Source: Tridacna crocea
Taxonomy: Eukaryota; Mollusca; Bivalvia; Cardiida; Cardiidae
Reading direction: 5' to 3'
Length of the DNA stretch: 64,000 bases
Assembly: GCA_943736015.1 (NCBI GenBank)
Contig: OX031065.1
Span: forward strand, 3,541,501-3,605,500
Part shown: positions 1 through 11,027 of the stretch, piece by piece
How positions within the stretch are numbered: position 1 is the stretch's first letter
Layout: the number at the start of each line of letters is the position of its first letter
Made by a program: the position numbers and the translations under genes
The notes under the pieces: generated by a model
What the model was told of the DNA's origin: nothing
The model's input: the letters and a program-made list of their open reading frames with translations, nothing else
Database searches by the model: none

Positions 1-149
1 ACAAATCTAAAACGTTGTCGTAGTCCAATTAAAAATTGACACACACAAGATATTAAAGGGGATTGTATAGATTGTTCAAACTTTGACTTTTAGAAATTGA
101 TTTGTACTGACATGATTCTATTCTTTTTCGTGTAACAACACTTTATCAA

Positions 150-345
150 ATGACAAAATAACAGGCTTTCCAATATTGAAAGTATTTGCAGAAAAAAAGT
201 TAAATGACATTAGAATAATAGAATATGTCTTCAAAGGACAGACAACTATGTGGGGAAACAGCTTGACCATGGTAACATGCAATTTCATCTTTTCCCACAA
301 TGTTTTCGAAAGCCGTTAGGGCTGTTAAAACAGGAGATTGTGATG
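150..345 (-). mobile_element. MITE M1, degenerate
   Basis: Left end resembles ATCAAATGACAAAAT; the palindrome is partly lost, with TTTTCCCACAATGTTTTC remaining at 275-306. Confidence 0.5.
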
Positions 346-430
346 GATGGATATATGGCTAAAGAGCTGCAAACAATTCATAAGAAACCTACAAGAAAAT
401 GAGATATATATAGCATATTGTTGTTTTCTT

Positions 431-659
431 TTAACCCTTTCCCAAACAACAAATTTTAGACTCTTCCAAATTGAAAGAGTTGGTAGACGACAATTTTAAC
501 TTTCATAACAATGACAGAAAATTATCTGAAGGGGCTGAAAACACAGTGGGAAAAAGGAGAAATTGCTCGTTACGAGCAATTTCTCCTTTTCCCACAGTGT
601 TTTCAAAAGACTTGTACTGCAAACACGTAAAAACAAGGGCTTGTTTGGGAAAGTGTTAA
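431..659 (-). mobile_element. MITE M3
   Basis: TTAA at both ends. The palindrome uses the GCTCGTTACGAGC core. Right end GGGCTTGTTTGGGAAAGTG. Confidence 0.9.
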
Positions 660-904
660 ACTCGATCGGCACATGAAAGATATAACTACATACTGACTTT
701 GACTAACTGCCGAGCTTTTTATCTCTAGTTTGCTTTGATAAGAATCTAACAAAAAAATAAAAAAGATGTGAAAATATTTTGCTAAATAAATCTAAACATC
801 TCCCTTTTATTTGTCTTTTTATAAACAGATACGTGTCAGGGTAAGTGCCAAATGCAATATGATTATGTTGATTTGTAAAACAAAACTATGAAAAAAGCCG
901 ACAC

Positions 905-1145
905 ACTTTAAACTTTCTCAACCAAATTATGCAGGTTCGAATACCCCGCTAGGCCAATATCTTTCCGAATATTTATGAGAGTCATTGCGCCAGTCAATCC
1001 TTTCTCGGTGCTGATCGTTGTTTCGATATCTGTTATATTGCAAAGCAGCCAGTGGCTATAGAAGAATATTGTGCGAAGTACTGGTAAAAATAACCTCAAC
1101 ACGGTATGGCTAGGTTCATGAAAACAAACGACCAACTCGACAGAA
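905..1145 (+). mobile_element. SINE family A, worn
   Basis: Box-B-like GGTTCGAATACC followed by CCAATATCTTTCCGA, GCAAAGCAGCCAGTGGC and GAAGTACTGGTAAA, the same order as at 43760-44055 in reverse complement. Confidence 0.65.
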
Positions 1146-1380
1146 CTCTAACAATAATCATTGCTGTAAAAACTTTAACGGTTTTTTTTAAAGAAGTTAT
1201 CTTGATTTTGCGGCTATTCAATCTTAGAGCCTGCCCAGTGCTCGAACTCACCACTCAGGTATAGGACAAATTCTCAGGCGATTTAAAAAGAAAATAGACT
1301 AAAACTTTCATTTGCTATAATTCTAAAAGAGTGAAGGAGATTTTTGGTCAAAACGTCGTCTCCTTATAATTTTTTTTTTT

Positions 1381-1608
1381 TGACTCTTTACCAAACGACA
1401 ATATTCTAGGCTTGTCCAAATTGAAAGCATGTGCAGACGACAAAATAAAAGCGACTGAAAATTTGAAATTTATTTTGTGAAAAGTAGAAAAAATTGTGGG
1501 CAAAGGAGAAAATGCTGGTTACAAGCATTTTCTCCTTTTCCCACAATGTTTTCTAACGGTTTCTTTCTCAGGGGCGTCAAAAGTAGGGATTGTGTGGTAA
1601 TGGGTTAA
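1381..1608 (-). mobile_element. MITE M1
   Basis: Near-consensus. Left target is eroded, right GGGTTAA intact. Confidence 0.9.
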
Positions 1609-2321
1609 ATCTGGTTTGTATAAACTACCGTCGGAATCTTCATGATCAATAAAAGTGGCTATCCGCTTTTTTACAATATCACTAGACTTTAAAATGAGTT
1701 ACCACGGAATTAGGTGAGGTGGTAGGTAGCTATCAACCAGTCAATGAAATGGCAATTGTTACAAAAAAAAACACCAATGGTATTTCCTTAACGAGCTATG
1801 AAGCCTTTCAATACAATTTTAGATTTCACCCTAAAGTTTAGGGATGGTGTTTTGGGGATTTCGTGTGACCAAGTACATTTACAGAGAGAAATATTAAGTA
1901 TAAAAACAATATGTAAGGGCCACTTAAACATGTGCCTGTGATTACAGACTGATAAAGAAATAAACCTGAAAAAAATCATAATGACTGGCGATATCAGTAT
2001 GAAAAGAAATCGCCCTCCACTAACGTATCGTGTTGCGTGTCCCATAATCATAATGTTTGTCTTGATCGACAACTAGACAAAAGCTTTTGTCGTAATGACA
2101 GATTTTGATCGTCTATAAGTGGTATGTAAAAAGATTATTTTTCTTAAGTTAAATAAACCGTGCATTGAATATATAGAGGATCGTTCAATTGCTTTTGTAT
2201 AAGAATACCTCTGTTAAAATATTTTCTCTCCTACAGCGAATGTAATTAATGTTTCTTTGTTATGTTTACAACGTTTGAAATAGGTATGTACCAGAAGATC
2301 AAATATGGACTGATCTTTTCC
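1609..2321. other. No feature seen
   Basis: AT-rich sequence without a recognisable exon, repeat unit or transposon end. Confidence 0.5.
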
Positions 2322-2550
2322 TTAACCCATTACCACACAATCCCTACTTTTGACGCCCCTGAGAAAGAAGCCTTTAGAAAACATTGTGGGAAAAGGAGAA
2401 AATGCTGGTAACCAGCATTTTCTCCTTTTTCCACAATGTTTTCTACCCTTCACAAAACAAAATTCAAATTTTCAGTCACTTTTATTTTGTTGTCTGCAAA
2501 TGCTTTCGATTTGGAGAAACCTAAAATTTTGTCGTCTGGTAATGAGTTAA
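2322..2550 (+). mobile_element. MITE M1
   Basis: TTAA on both sides; full palindrome around 2386-2450. Confidence 0.93.
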
Positions 2551-3237
2551 GGTACTAGACCCGTAATACTTCTAATACAGTATGGCATAAAATTTCTTGA
2601 TAATTCATCAATACGGATTTACACAGATATAATACTTTTGCACATTTTTAACCCACCAGAAATTCCTTTGATGTCTATCTGGAAATTATTGGTTGATACT
2701 TTTGATAATTTTCAGAAAAGGGAGGTAATTATCATCTCCCTTTGTGATGAGAATATAATGGTTTTAGATTTATAAATGATAATTCTAAGGTGGGGGGGGC
2801 ATAAAGGAAAAGGCTAAAGTAGTACAATAATGCCCACTTTTAATCATAGCAAAATTTCGTAGCCTAATATTAAAGTGGAAATAGCTGTTTTCTATTCCGG
2901 GTCCACTATCTTAAAAAAGAAATGTCTTCAGTGAAATAAGTTTGTAAAAATCATTATTCTATATAGCCGGTTTAAGGTTCATAGGGACTCCGCTGAATTT
3001 TGAAATATCTTAAAAAATGCTCTAGCTATTGTACTGAAAACTTGCATCGTTAATAATATTACCTTTACCAACTCTGGGTAAAATTTTCAGAATTTTTGAT
3101 AACCGAGTTTGACTTTTGTTTTGCTATAATTGCAATGTTGAAAATTATGAACAAAACAGCTTATAAACTGTGGGAGCGTTGAAGGCTATTCCGAGTAAGG
3201 GGTTTATATGTTTATGAAAACAATTTTCATTCTATAG
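2551..3237. other. No feature seen
   Basis: AT-rich; one G run at 2791-2799. Ends at the TA flank of the Tc1 element. Confidence 0.5.
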
Positions 3238-3494
3238 TACTCAACTTTTGCTAAGCACCATATGTTAAATAGTGTGAATTTTTTTTTGGGTAATTTTATT
3301 AACGCCGTGCAAAAGGTTTGAAATGTTCGTTTACTGTTTGATCAATTCAGGTGAAGGACAAATTCAACCCTATAAATTAGTTTTACACTGATTTTGTGCT
3401 AGAGATGAGGACGACCCCTCTTTTTAAAGCCTACAGAACATGCAGCGTGTTTTCCAAATTTGTTAAATTGCTTCTTTTGTTTACAGTTTTAGAC

Positions 3495-5642
3495 TTAATA
3501 CCGTGTGTGTGACCCGTGAAAATCAATGACAGTTTGGTAGCGCCTTCTCATACTCCCTATTAGGTTTCTGAGCGTTCTAACGGGTATGGAGGCCCATTCT
3601 TGGACAAACATGGCTCCAGGCTCCTGGATGGTTCTGGGTTGCACCTGACGAGCTGAAATTCGAACCTGCAGCTCATTCCACATGTGTTCTATTGGATTTA
3701 AGTCAGGTGAGCGAACTGGCCAGTTCATGCACTCAATAGTCTCCCTCTCTAGGTAGTCCTGGACCACCCTGGCCCTATGGGGGCGAGCTTAAATATCGTC
3801 CATTAGAATGAACTGATCGCCGAATGCTCCAGCATACAACCTTACCTGGTGTCTAAGATGTCGTCTGTGTATCGCTGACCTGTCAATGTGCCTCTATTTA
3901 GCACAACCAGGTTGGTTCGTCCATCCCAGCTGATGCCTCCCCACACCATAACTTACCCACCTGCGTAGCGGTCATGCTCAGCTATATTTGCAGCAAGAAA
4001 CCATTCACCTCGTCTTCTCCAGACTCTAGCATGCCTATCTGTGAGTCTAGGCAGAATCTGGACTCATCAGTGAACAGAATGTGTCTCCAGTGTTGCATGG
4101 TTCACCGTGCATGCTTCCTGGTCCATTCCAAACGGGCCAGTCGATGTCGTCGCGTCAAGGCGATATGTATGCAAGGTCTTCTCGACCGCAAATTACTTTC
4201 ATGCAGCCTTCTACGTACCGTCTGCGTGGAAACACGGACCCCCGCAGCATTAGCAAGGTCATTCCGAAGAGAAGTTGCCGTTGAAAACCTTGCACGACGT
4301 GCCTGAACGACCAAAAACCAATCATGAACTGGTGTTGTGACCCTTTGCCGACCTCCAGCATGCCTCCTGGCGGGTTAGTACTGATAACTGTCCCCAAAGG
4401 CGATGTTACTTTTCGACTGGTCGTCTCTGGGTACAGAGACAATCCGGACAAAATCAGTTGAAAGTTCCGCACAGATTTTGTGCGCAAGTTTGAACTCTCA
4501 GTATAATTTCCTAAATAGAGCACAAAACTAGGATTTAAACGTACCTGTGGCTTGCGTATTCAATATTCTTTCATTTGAAATACAAATATTTTCAATTCAA
4601 ACGCTGCTCGTGAGACCGTGCATTTCATCAGTGACCCGAGCTGTTTACGTTCCCGAAAACATTCAAAATGGCCGCCACGCACGATAAATTTCGTCCGTGA
4701 TTTTTCCGAGATAAACATGTTGTAAACGACTTCTACAAGCTTTTTATGTAATGTATGGTTTAACAATTTGTTTTTGGTCATGATTAGTACTAAAATTTAA
4801 TTGCATCTCACTGCAATACAGATAAAACCGACGAAACCGAAAGTAGGTATAGCGCTCTATATTTGGTGTCGCACCACTGCGAGATTGCTTCCGGGTCGTA
4901 GTAGTCAAAAGTAGTCCTATGTGAAATTTTGCAGTAGCACTTTTGTTGCACTGTTACACGGAGCCGAGATGGCTTGGAGTTATATGATTTAGATTTGCTT
5001 GAAATTTGGGCAATGGGGGACCACTTAGATGTGTTTTTATTGTGCACTGACAGGACTACTTTGTATTAGTGGAGGAACAAAACCTTGGGGTCATGGCGGT
5101 GAATAGGTGTTCCTGAGAAGATAAAATTTAGGGTGCCTAAGTTGGTTGGAAATTAGCGAAAAACGCAATCGGTTGACATGTTGTTTTTTTTTTTGCATTT
5201 TTTTGCAGGCCTATGGTGGTACTTTTCAGAGTAAGGAACGGACAAGCCATGATTTTGCCGTCAAGCAATATGCAAAGCTTCAAATATGGTCAATTTTGCT
5301 CTATATTCAATTAGGGAAAAAACCACACGTGTGACACCATTTGCTACCGGAAAATTTACGATGGACTTGAGACGGTACGGTGTAGAGTAAATATCCAAAT
5401 ATGAAAAAGATCACCGGGGCGTCTCATTATTGAGACTACCTGGCGGGTGTACCATGTAACCGGTATCTCCGCCAGGCTCTGGTGATGACGGTGTGGTGTA
5501 CACCAAGCGCCGCGCCAACCTGGCGGTGTGTGGCCCTCTGCTGCACCATCCCTACAGCCCTCCATAACTCTGCTTCTCCCAAATGCCGCCAAATGTTAGC
5601 ATTCGCCACATCGAAGTGACAGATGTAAGAAATGTAAGTCAC
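3495..5642 (-). pseudogene. Tc1-like transposase remnant
   Basis: From 5642 downward: an N-terminal helix-turn-helix segment (GAALGVHHTVITRAWRRYRL, 5642-5440), then after the insertion a second DNA-binding part (GVRVSTQTVRRRLHES, 4314-4102). The first catalytic Asp lies in FTDESRF (about 4060) and VVLNRGTLTGQRY at about 3900. The C-terminal DDE part has WPVRSPDLNPIEHMW (3767-3690). Frameshifts, stops and the nested insertion make it non-functional. Transposases of this family cut and paste their element at TA sites. Confidence 0.9.
4376..5438. mobile_element. 1063-bp DNA transposon nested in the Tc1 element
   Basis: Flanked by an exact 10-bp direct repeat CCTGGCGGGT (4366-4375 and 5439-5448) that occurs once in the uninterrupted transposase sequence. 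Ends are inverted: TAGTACTGATAACT on the left, ACTA reading inward as TAGTCTCAATAATG on the right. The long target duplication suggests a Mutator-like element, but I see no transposase in it. Confidence 0.8.
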
Positions 5643-5931
5643 CGAATGACGGTAAGCCGGTAATATCGGCGTATAACAAAAAACATGTGATTGTTTACAC
5701 CCTCAAAACATGAAAATACAGGGGTGCATGCTTTCTGTGCCACCTGGACGAGTTGTAACGGATTAGTCAACACGGATTCATGTCGGGGGACTATCTCAAA
5801 ACATTGTTGAATCATAATTTTCAAAAATTGGAAAGAAATCTGTTTTATACTTGTGATAATATAAAAAATAACTTATTGTGCTTAGCAAAAGTTGAGTAGT
5901 ATACATTATAGTAACTATGGTCTTCGATTGT

Positions 5932-6163
5932 TTAAACCTTTCCCAAACAATCCCTGTTTTTTACGAACCTGGGATAGAAGCCTTTTGAAAACATTGTGGG
6001 AGAAGGAGAAAATTCTGGTTACCAGCATTTTCTCCTTTTTCCCACGATGTTTTCTTTCCTGCTGCAAACAAAATATCTATTTTTGACTTATGTTTACTTT
6101 GTTATCTTCATGTGCCTTGAATTTTGGACCAGTCTAAAATTTTATCCTTTGATAAAGGGTTAA
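5932..6163 (+). mobile_element. MITE M4
   Basis: TTAA on both sides; begins AAACAATCCCTG. Lies 36 bp from the end of the Tc1 element. Confidence 0.9.
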
Positions 6164-6391
6164 ATAGAAACTTCATTTTTTGAGGCCTTAATCTCTTCGT
6201 TTATTAAGGTTTTATTTTCATGATTAAATTTTGGAGACTTTAACAGACTTAAGTTCATCTCTAGGCTTATGACTGTGCATTTGTACTGCATGTTTTTAGA
6301 AAAGAAATGAAATAAAAAAAGGAAGCAGAATCGAGAAAGATTAGTTTAAGTTGTAAGAATTTGTTTTTCAATGGATGTAGCATATATACGT

Positions 6392-6625
6392 TTAAACCTT
6401 TACTTCATAGATACTCATTTTGACATATCAACAACAGACAGCTTTTGAAAACATTGTGGGAAAAAGAGAAATTGCTCGAAATGAGCAATTTCTCCTTTTC
6501 CAACAATGTTTTCTACTCAATAAGATATACAATTCTCATTAATTTTGTCCATATTTTTTACATCATAACTTTATTTGCTGCTGAAATGGAAGAGCCTCAA
6601 ATTGGCATATCAGGTAAAGGGTTAA
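6392..6625 (+). mobile_element. MITE, M2-type end with M3-type core
   Basis: The left end CTTCATAGATACTCATTT is M2-like, but the palindrome (GAGAAATTGCTCGAAATGAGC) is M3-like. TTAA at both ends. Confidence 0.8.
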
Positions 6626-6696
6626 TTAAACTCAACTAACAAAAAGTATCAATATTGCAAATTAAGACATCATACAATATAGCAGACAGTCTAGAT

Positions 6697-6908
6697 TTAA
6701 CCCTTCGGCAGCTGAGCGCGACTCACTGACCTTTAGCGGACAGTGTAGATCAAGATCAGACTGCACAGAACGTGCAGTCTGATCTTGCATCTACACTGTC
6801 CGATTAAGAAATATTTTTATCCAAAAATTAAATCTGAAGTAGCATTATTCGGGATTTTACAACCGGCATGAAAGTTAAGGTAAAGTAATGTAGCAGGTAA
6901 CGGGTTAA
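6697..6908. mobile_element. MITE M5 (distinct palindromic family)
   Basis: TTAACCCTTCGGC and GGTAACGGGTTAA ends enclose a palindrome at about 6738-6802 with arms reading GACAGTGTAGATCAAGATCA and GACTGCAC. The sequence is unrelated to M1-M4 apart from the termini. Confidence 0.8.
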
Positions 6909-7380
6909 ATATCGACTGTCCTTTGCATTTTGTCCGATCTTGATTTTTATTGTCGACCCAAGCAAATAAATTCTACTTTGTACTGCAAGGGTTTTTCTTT
7001 TGTAAGCTATTAAGTTACCGATATGTTTTTGGGCATTGTTATATATATTCAAATGTGTACCATAGTATTTGAAAACAAAAGAGACAAAGAGATATTGAGC
7101 TATTTTGAGAACAATTGGTATGAAATCTTTAACTGAAAGAATTTTAAGCGTGATTTGCAGATCTTATGAAAATAATGTAGACTAGGATCAGACTACAGAG
7201 TACACATAGGTTAATCTTTGATTTACATTGTGCAATAATCTCCAAAATATTCTAACAGAAATGTTTGATCTCACAATGTCTGGTCCTTTTTTACTTTAAA
7301 AATCTTTACATCATGCCTTTATCAGACATTTTCTTTATGTTTGTCCGGTCATTCCTTACAGCGTGTTTTAAAGTTTTGCC
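6909..7380. other. No feature seen
   Basis: AT-rich sequence between M5 and the coding-like stretch; a weak M5-like AGACTAGGATCAGACTACAG at 7180-7199. Confidence 0.45.
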
Positions 7381-7498
7381 GACATGGTCCTTTTTTTGGT
7401 CACCATGACGGTGAAGAACCCCGTCAAAGTGAACACTATAAGAAACAGCTCGAAATTACATTCATATGAATTATACACTATATTTCTGCATGCAACAG

Positions 7499-8242
7499 GC
7501 CAGTGTCTCAAACTGAACCAAAGATCAAGAACACTCGTACCAAACATCCGTCAGTACAAGTTACTACAGCACGCTCTCCATTAGATAAAACTGCTATGAC
7601 GAGTCTCCAAGCAGGACACTTGGTTTTGGAAACAGTAACACCTTGAATACAGGTAAAGTAACCTCTAAACAAAATGTGATGAGGGTAAATAACCCATTTA
7701 ACTCATTACCACACGAGAAAATTTTGGACTGGTCCAAACTGAAAGCATTTGCAGACGACAAAATAAAGGTGACTGAAAAATAGACATTTGTTCTGGGAAA
7801 GGTAGAAAACACTGTAGGAAAAGGAGAAAATGCTGGTTACCAGCATTTTCTCCTTTTCCCACAGTGTTTTCAAAAGGCTTCTTTCTCAGGGGCATCAAAA
7901 GTAGGGATTGTGTGGTAATGGGTTAACTATAGGTCGTTACTGAAAAGTGGCACCATCACAAACATCCCATTGTATCAAACTTACAGTGCTTACCCAGATC
8001 AACCACTGCATGATAACCCAAGTCATGAATATAATGGATCTTTTGCAAGTAATCAGGTACATCTGTACCACAGCAACCCGGAAGAATCGATTGGGATAAT
8101 GGCGGAAAATCTACACAGAAACAAAATTTCTCCATTGTCTTATAGTAGTTACATCAATAAGAGATTGAGATCAGTTGAAGAGGAGAGGGAGCAAAATGGC
8201 AATCTGATCACTGATCTTGAATTCGGGAAGAAACATTGTTAA
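7499..8242 (+). pseudogene. Unidentified coding-like sequence split by a MITE
   Basis: An open frame from 7500 (PVSQTEPKIKNTRTKHPSVQ…) shifts near 7620 to one reading GFGNSNTLNTGKVTSKQNVM. After the MITE at 7698-7926 the frame resumes as YRSLLKSGTITNIPLYQTYS and continues to a stop at 8240-8242, ending LITDLEFGKKHC. Removing the MITE and one TTAA leaves the frame intact across the join, so the insertion hit a sequence that was open there. The MITE itself brings a stop. I do not recognise the protein. It is Ser/Thr/Asn-rich with no evident domain, and could be a dead gene, a retrocopy or a chance open frame. Confidence 0.4.
7698..7926 (-). mobile_element. MITE M1 inside a coding-like sequence
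   Basis: TTAA on both sides. The net insertion is 225 bp. It interrupts an otherwise continuous open frame. Confidence 0.93.
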
Positions 8243-8668
8243 ATCTCTATCAAATGACAATACTGACCCATGCCGAAATTGAAAGCATTTGCAGGCAAAA
8301 ACAAAACTTTGACTCAAAAATTAAAACTTGTTTATGAAAGGACAGAAAGGATTGTCCTTCACTCTTTACCAAACGACAAGAATTGAAAGGATTTGCAGAC
8401 GACAAAATAAATGTGAGTGAAAATTTGAAAATTGATTTGTGAAGGGTAGAAGACATTGTGGGCAAAGGAGAAAATGCTGGTTACCAGTATTTTCTCCTTT
8501 TCCCACAATGTTTTCTAAAGGCTTCTTTTTCAGGGGCGTCAAAAGTAGGGATTGTGTGGTAATGGGTTAATAAAGAAAAAAATGCTAGTTATCAGCATTC
8601 TCTCACAATATTTTCAAAAGGCGTCTTTGTAAGGGTTGTTAAAACTAGTGATTGTAGGGCTAAAGAGT
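8239..8668 (-). mobile_element. MITE M1, host of a nested copy
   Basis: The left part (8239-8356) stops at GAAAGGATTGT and resumes after 8570 with AAAAAAATGCTAGTTATCAG, so the two halves flank the inner copy. Confidence 0.75.
8357..8570 (-). mobile_element. MITE M1, nested
   Basis: Left flank TTCA, right TTAA. Near-consensus core. Confidence 0.88.
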
Positions 8669-9096
8669 ATTTCTTTGAACTTGTCCAATTTGAAGGCATT
8701 TGTAGACAACATAATATATGTGACTGAGAAACTGATATTGCTATTGAAGGTAGAAAACACTATGGGAAAAGGAAATATTGTTGATGACAAGTGTACTGTC
8801 CTTTTCTGACAATGTTTTCAGAAGCTGTCTTCCTCAGGATAGTTAAAAGTCAAATATGTCCGAAAAGGGGTATACCTATACTCACACAATAAAATTCTGG
8901 TATCTTTCAATATCGATATCTAAATGAATTTAGCTCGTATTAAATTAATACGTCTTTAGAATGATAGAAAACATTATGGAAATTACGATTTCCAGCTTTG
9001 AAAGGAAAGAAAACATTATTAGGAAAAATTGATGCTTGCCAGCAATTTCTGCTTTTCCAGCAGTATTTTCAAAATGGTACTTCTTCATGGCCATTA
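8669..9096. repeat. Two degenerate MITE copies
   Basis: 8669-8873 keeps AGAAAACACTATGGGAAAAGG and a decayed right arm. 8930-9096 keeps AGAAAACATTATTAGGAAAAA and CAGCAATTTCTGCTTTTCC. Confidence 0.55.
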
Positions 9097-9322
9097 AACC
9101 CATAACCACACAATCCCTACTTTTGACGACCCTGAGAAAGAAGCCTTTAGAAAACATAGTGGGAAAAGGAGAAAATGCTGGTAACCAGCATTTTCTCCTT
9201 TTCCTACATTGTTTTCTACCCTCACAAAACAAATTTCAAATGTTCAGTCACTTTTATTTTGTCGTCTGCAAATGCTTTCATTTTGGACAAGCCAAAGATT
9301 TTGTCGTTTGGTAATGGGTTAA
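9094..9322 (+). mobile_element. MITE M1
   Basis: TTAA on both sides; full length. Confidence 0.92.
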
Positions 9323-9354
9323 ATAGGGGATTACATGTATTTGGTAAAGAAGTA

Positions 9355-9535
9355 AATAACCTTTCAGGAAAAAAGCTTTAGAAAACAAAAAAGGAAAAAG
9401 AGAAAATGCTGGTAACAAGCAATTTCTCCTTTTCCCAAAATGTTTTCTTTTTTTTCAAAGACCTATCCTATCATCTGATATGTATCTAAAATGTTGTCTG
9501 CAAATGCTTCCAAATTTTAAATGAGTCTACCATTA
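9355..9535 (+). mobile_element. MITE M1, degenerate
   Basis: Palindrome partly preserved at 9380-9447; termini worn. Confidence 0.6.
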
Positions 9536-9552
9536 TACTATATATTTGAGAG

Positions 9553-9786
9553 TTAACTCTGTACCACACAATCCCAAATTTTACCAACCCAAGAGAAAGG
9601 CAGCATTTGAAAATATTGTGAGAAAAGGAGAAAATGCTAGTAAACAGCATTTTCTCCTTTTTGTCTCATCGTTTTCTACTCATTTAACCACAAATGCTAT
9701 CATTTAAAGAACTTTTAAAATGTCGTCTGCAAATGCTTTGAACAAGTTGAAAAAGTCTAATTTTTTGTCGTCTGGTAAAGGGTTAA
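9553..9786 (+). mobile_element. MITE M1
   Basis: TTAA on both sides. Central core reads AGTAAACAGC instead of GGTAACCAGC. Confidence 0.9.
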
Positions 9787-9898
9787 GCCTATTGCATTAT
9801 CTCCTGAAATGTTTTGTCGTCTGATTTATCCCACTTACAATTCCAGTCCATCTTGTTAGAGACAATTTGTGAATCTGTCTGCCCATGTAAATTGTTAC

Positions 9899-10560
9899 TT
9901 CATTTTCCAGTACCAGATGTTTCTAAACTGAAATATCTGAGGATAGGCTTTGAAGTATGCAAAACTGAAATTTGAACTTTGTTAAGAGTTCACTATTACA
10001 AAATTAGAAAATAAATATAAACTCCCGCCCCAGCTTTATTTGGAAGGTGGGGGGAGTGAATAGGCTTCATTTTCCAATTTCAGGTTCTTCTGAATATTGG
10101 AATCTGAGGAAGGTCTTTGAAGTATGGAAAACTAGCATTTGAACTATGTTGAAAGTACACTTTGACAAAAAATTGAAACTGGTATTGATATGTAACAAAT
10201 GACACCCCCTCCTCTTTTTGTAGGGGTGCGGGTGGGGATTGATGGGGCTTCATTTTCCAATTTTAGACACTTCTTAATTCGAATCTTAGGACGGGTTTTG
10301 ATGTATTGAAAGCTAAAATTTGAACTTTGTTGAAAGTTCACTCTGATAAAAATTGAAATTGGTATTGATATATAACAAATAACATCCCTTCCTTCTTTTA
10401 TGGGGGTGGGGGTGGGGGTTGAAGAGGCTTCATTTTCCAATTTTTAGACACTTCTGAATTGAATTCTGAGGAAGGGGTTGCAAACTAAAATTTAAACTTT
10501 CTTGAAAGTTGACTTCAACAATTATTATTTTTTTAGGGGGGTGGTTGGGTGAGGATGTTG
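9899..10560. repeat. Tandem repeat, about 180-bp unit
   Basis: Units begin CTTCATTTTCCA at 9899, 10066, 10248 and 10429 (spacing 167, 182, 181). Each has TTTGAACT(T/A)TGTTGAAAGT and a G-rich run GGGGGTGGGGGTGGGGG or similar. Confidence 0.85.
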
Positions 10561-10599
10561 CATTGATATCCTGATACGTTAAAACGATTGATTGTTTGG

Positions 10600-10785
10600 T
10601 GTTACCAAACAACAAACTTTTAGACTAGTCCACTTCCATTCCAAAGCATATGAGGATTGAATTGAATCTGGTTAGAAAGATCAGAGTTGTCCTGTAAGAA
10701 CAGAAAACTTTGTGGGAAAAAGAAAAGCTGTTTAACAAATCCTTTTCTGTTAGGGTTGTTAAAATTCTAGATCATATGATTAATA
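10600..10785 (-). mobile_element. MITE M1, degenerate
   Basis: Left end TTACCAAACAACAAACTTTT. The right arm of the palindrome is mostly gone. Confidence 0.5.
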
Positions 10786-10796
10786 TTTAAAGCTGT

Positions 10797-10990
10797 TTAA
10801 CTTCTTTCCCAAACAACCCCAGATTTTAATGACTCTTGAAAAGAAATCTTCTGCAAACATTGCTGGAAAAGGAGAAAATGCTGGTAGCCAGCATTTTCTC
10901 CTTTTCCCTCAATGATTTCTACCCTGTCGAAGAAGAATTGCATTATTGTAGCCACAAATTGACCTAGCTAAAAGTCTGACATCTGTTGAG
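10797..10990 (+). mobile_element. MITE M1/M4, right end worn
   Basis: Starts TTAACTTCTTTCCCAAACAA; palindrome at 10852-10920. Right terminus not identifiable. Confidence 0.75.
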
Positions 10991-11027
10991 TTCTACAATA
11001 TTTTCAGACTGACAGCTCCTTTATTTC

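Larger units (their letters stand above)
3240..5896 (-). mobile_element. Tc1/mariner-family transposon, interrupted
   Basis: Terminal inverted repeats CTCAACTTTTGCTAAGCAC at 3240-3258 and its complement at 5878-5896 are flanked on both sides by TA, the target duplication of this superfamily. Without its internal insertion (4376-5448) the element is about 1.6 kb, a normal Tc1 size. It carries a broken transposase on the minus strand. Confidence 0.92.

Noticed and set aside
2350-2550. Many 60-100 codon frames containing KGENAGNQHFLLFPQCF or similar
   Set aside because: They are translations of the MITE palindrome and its arms and recur with every copy.
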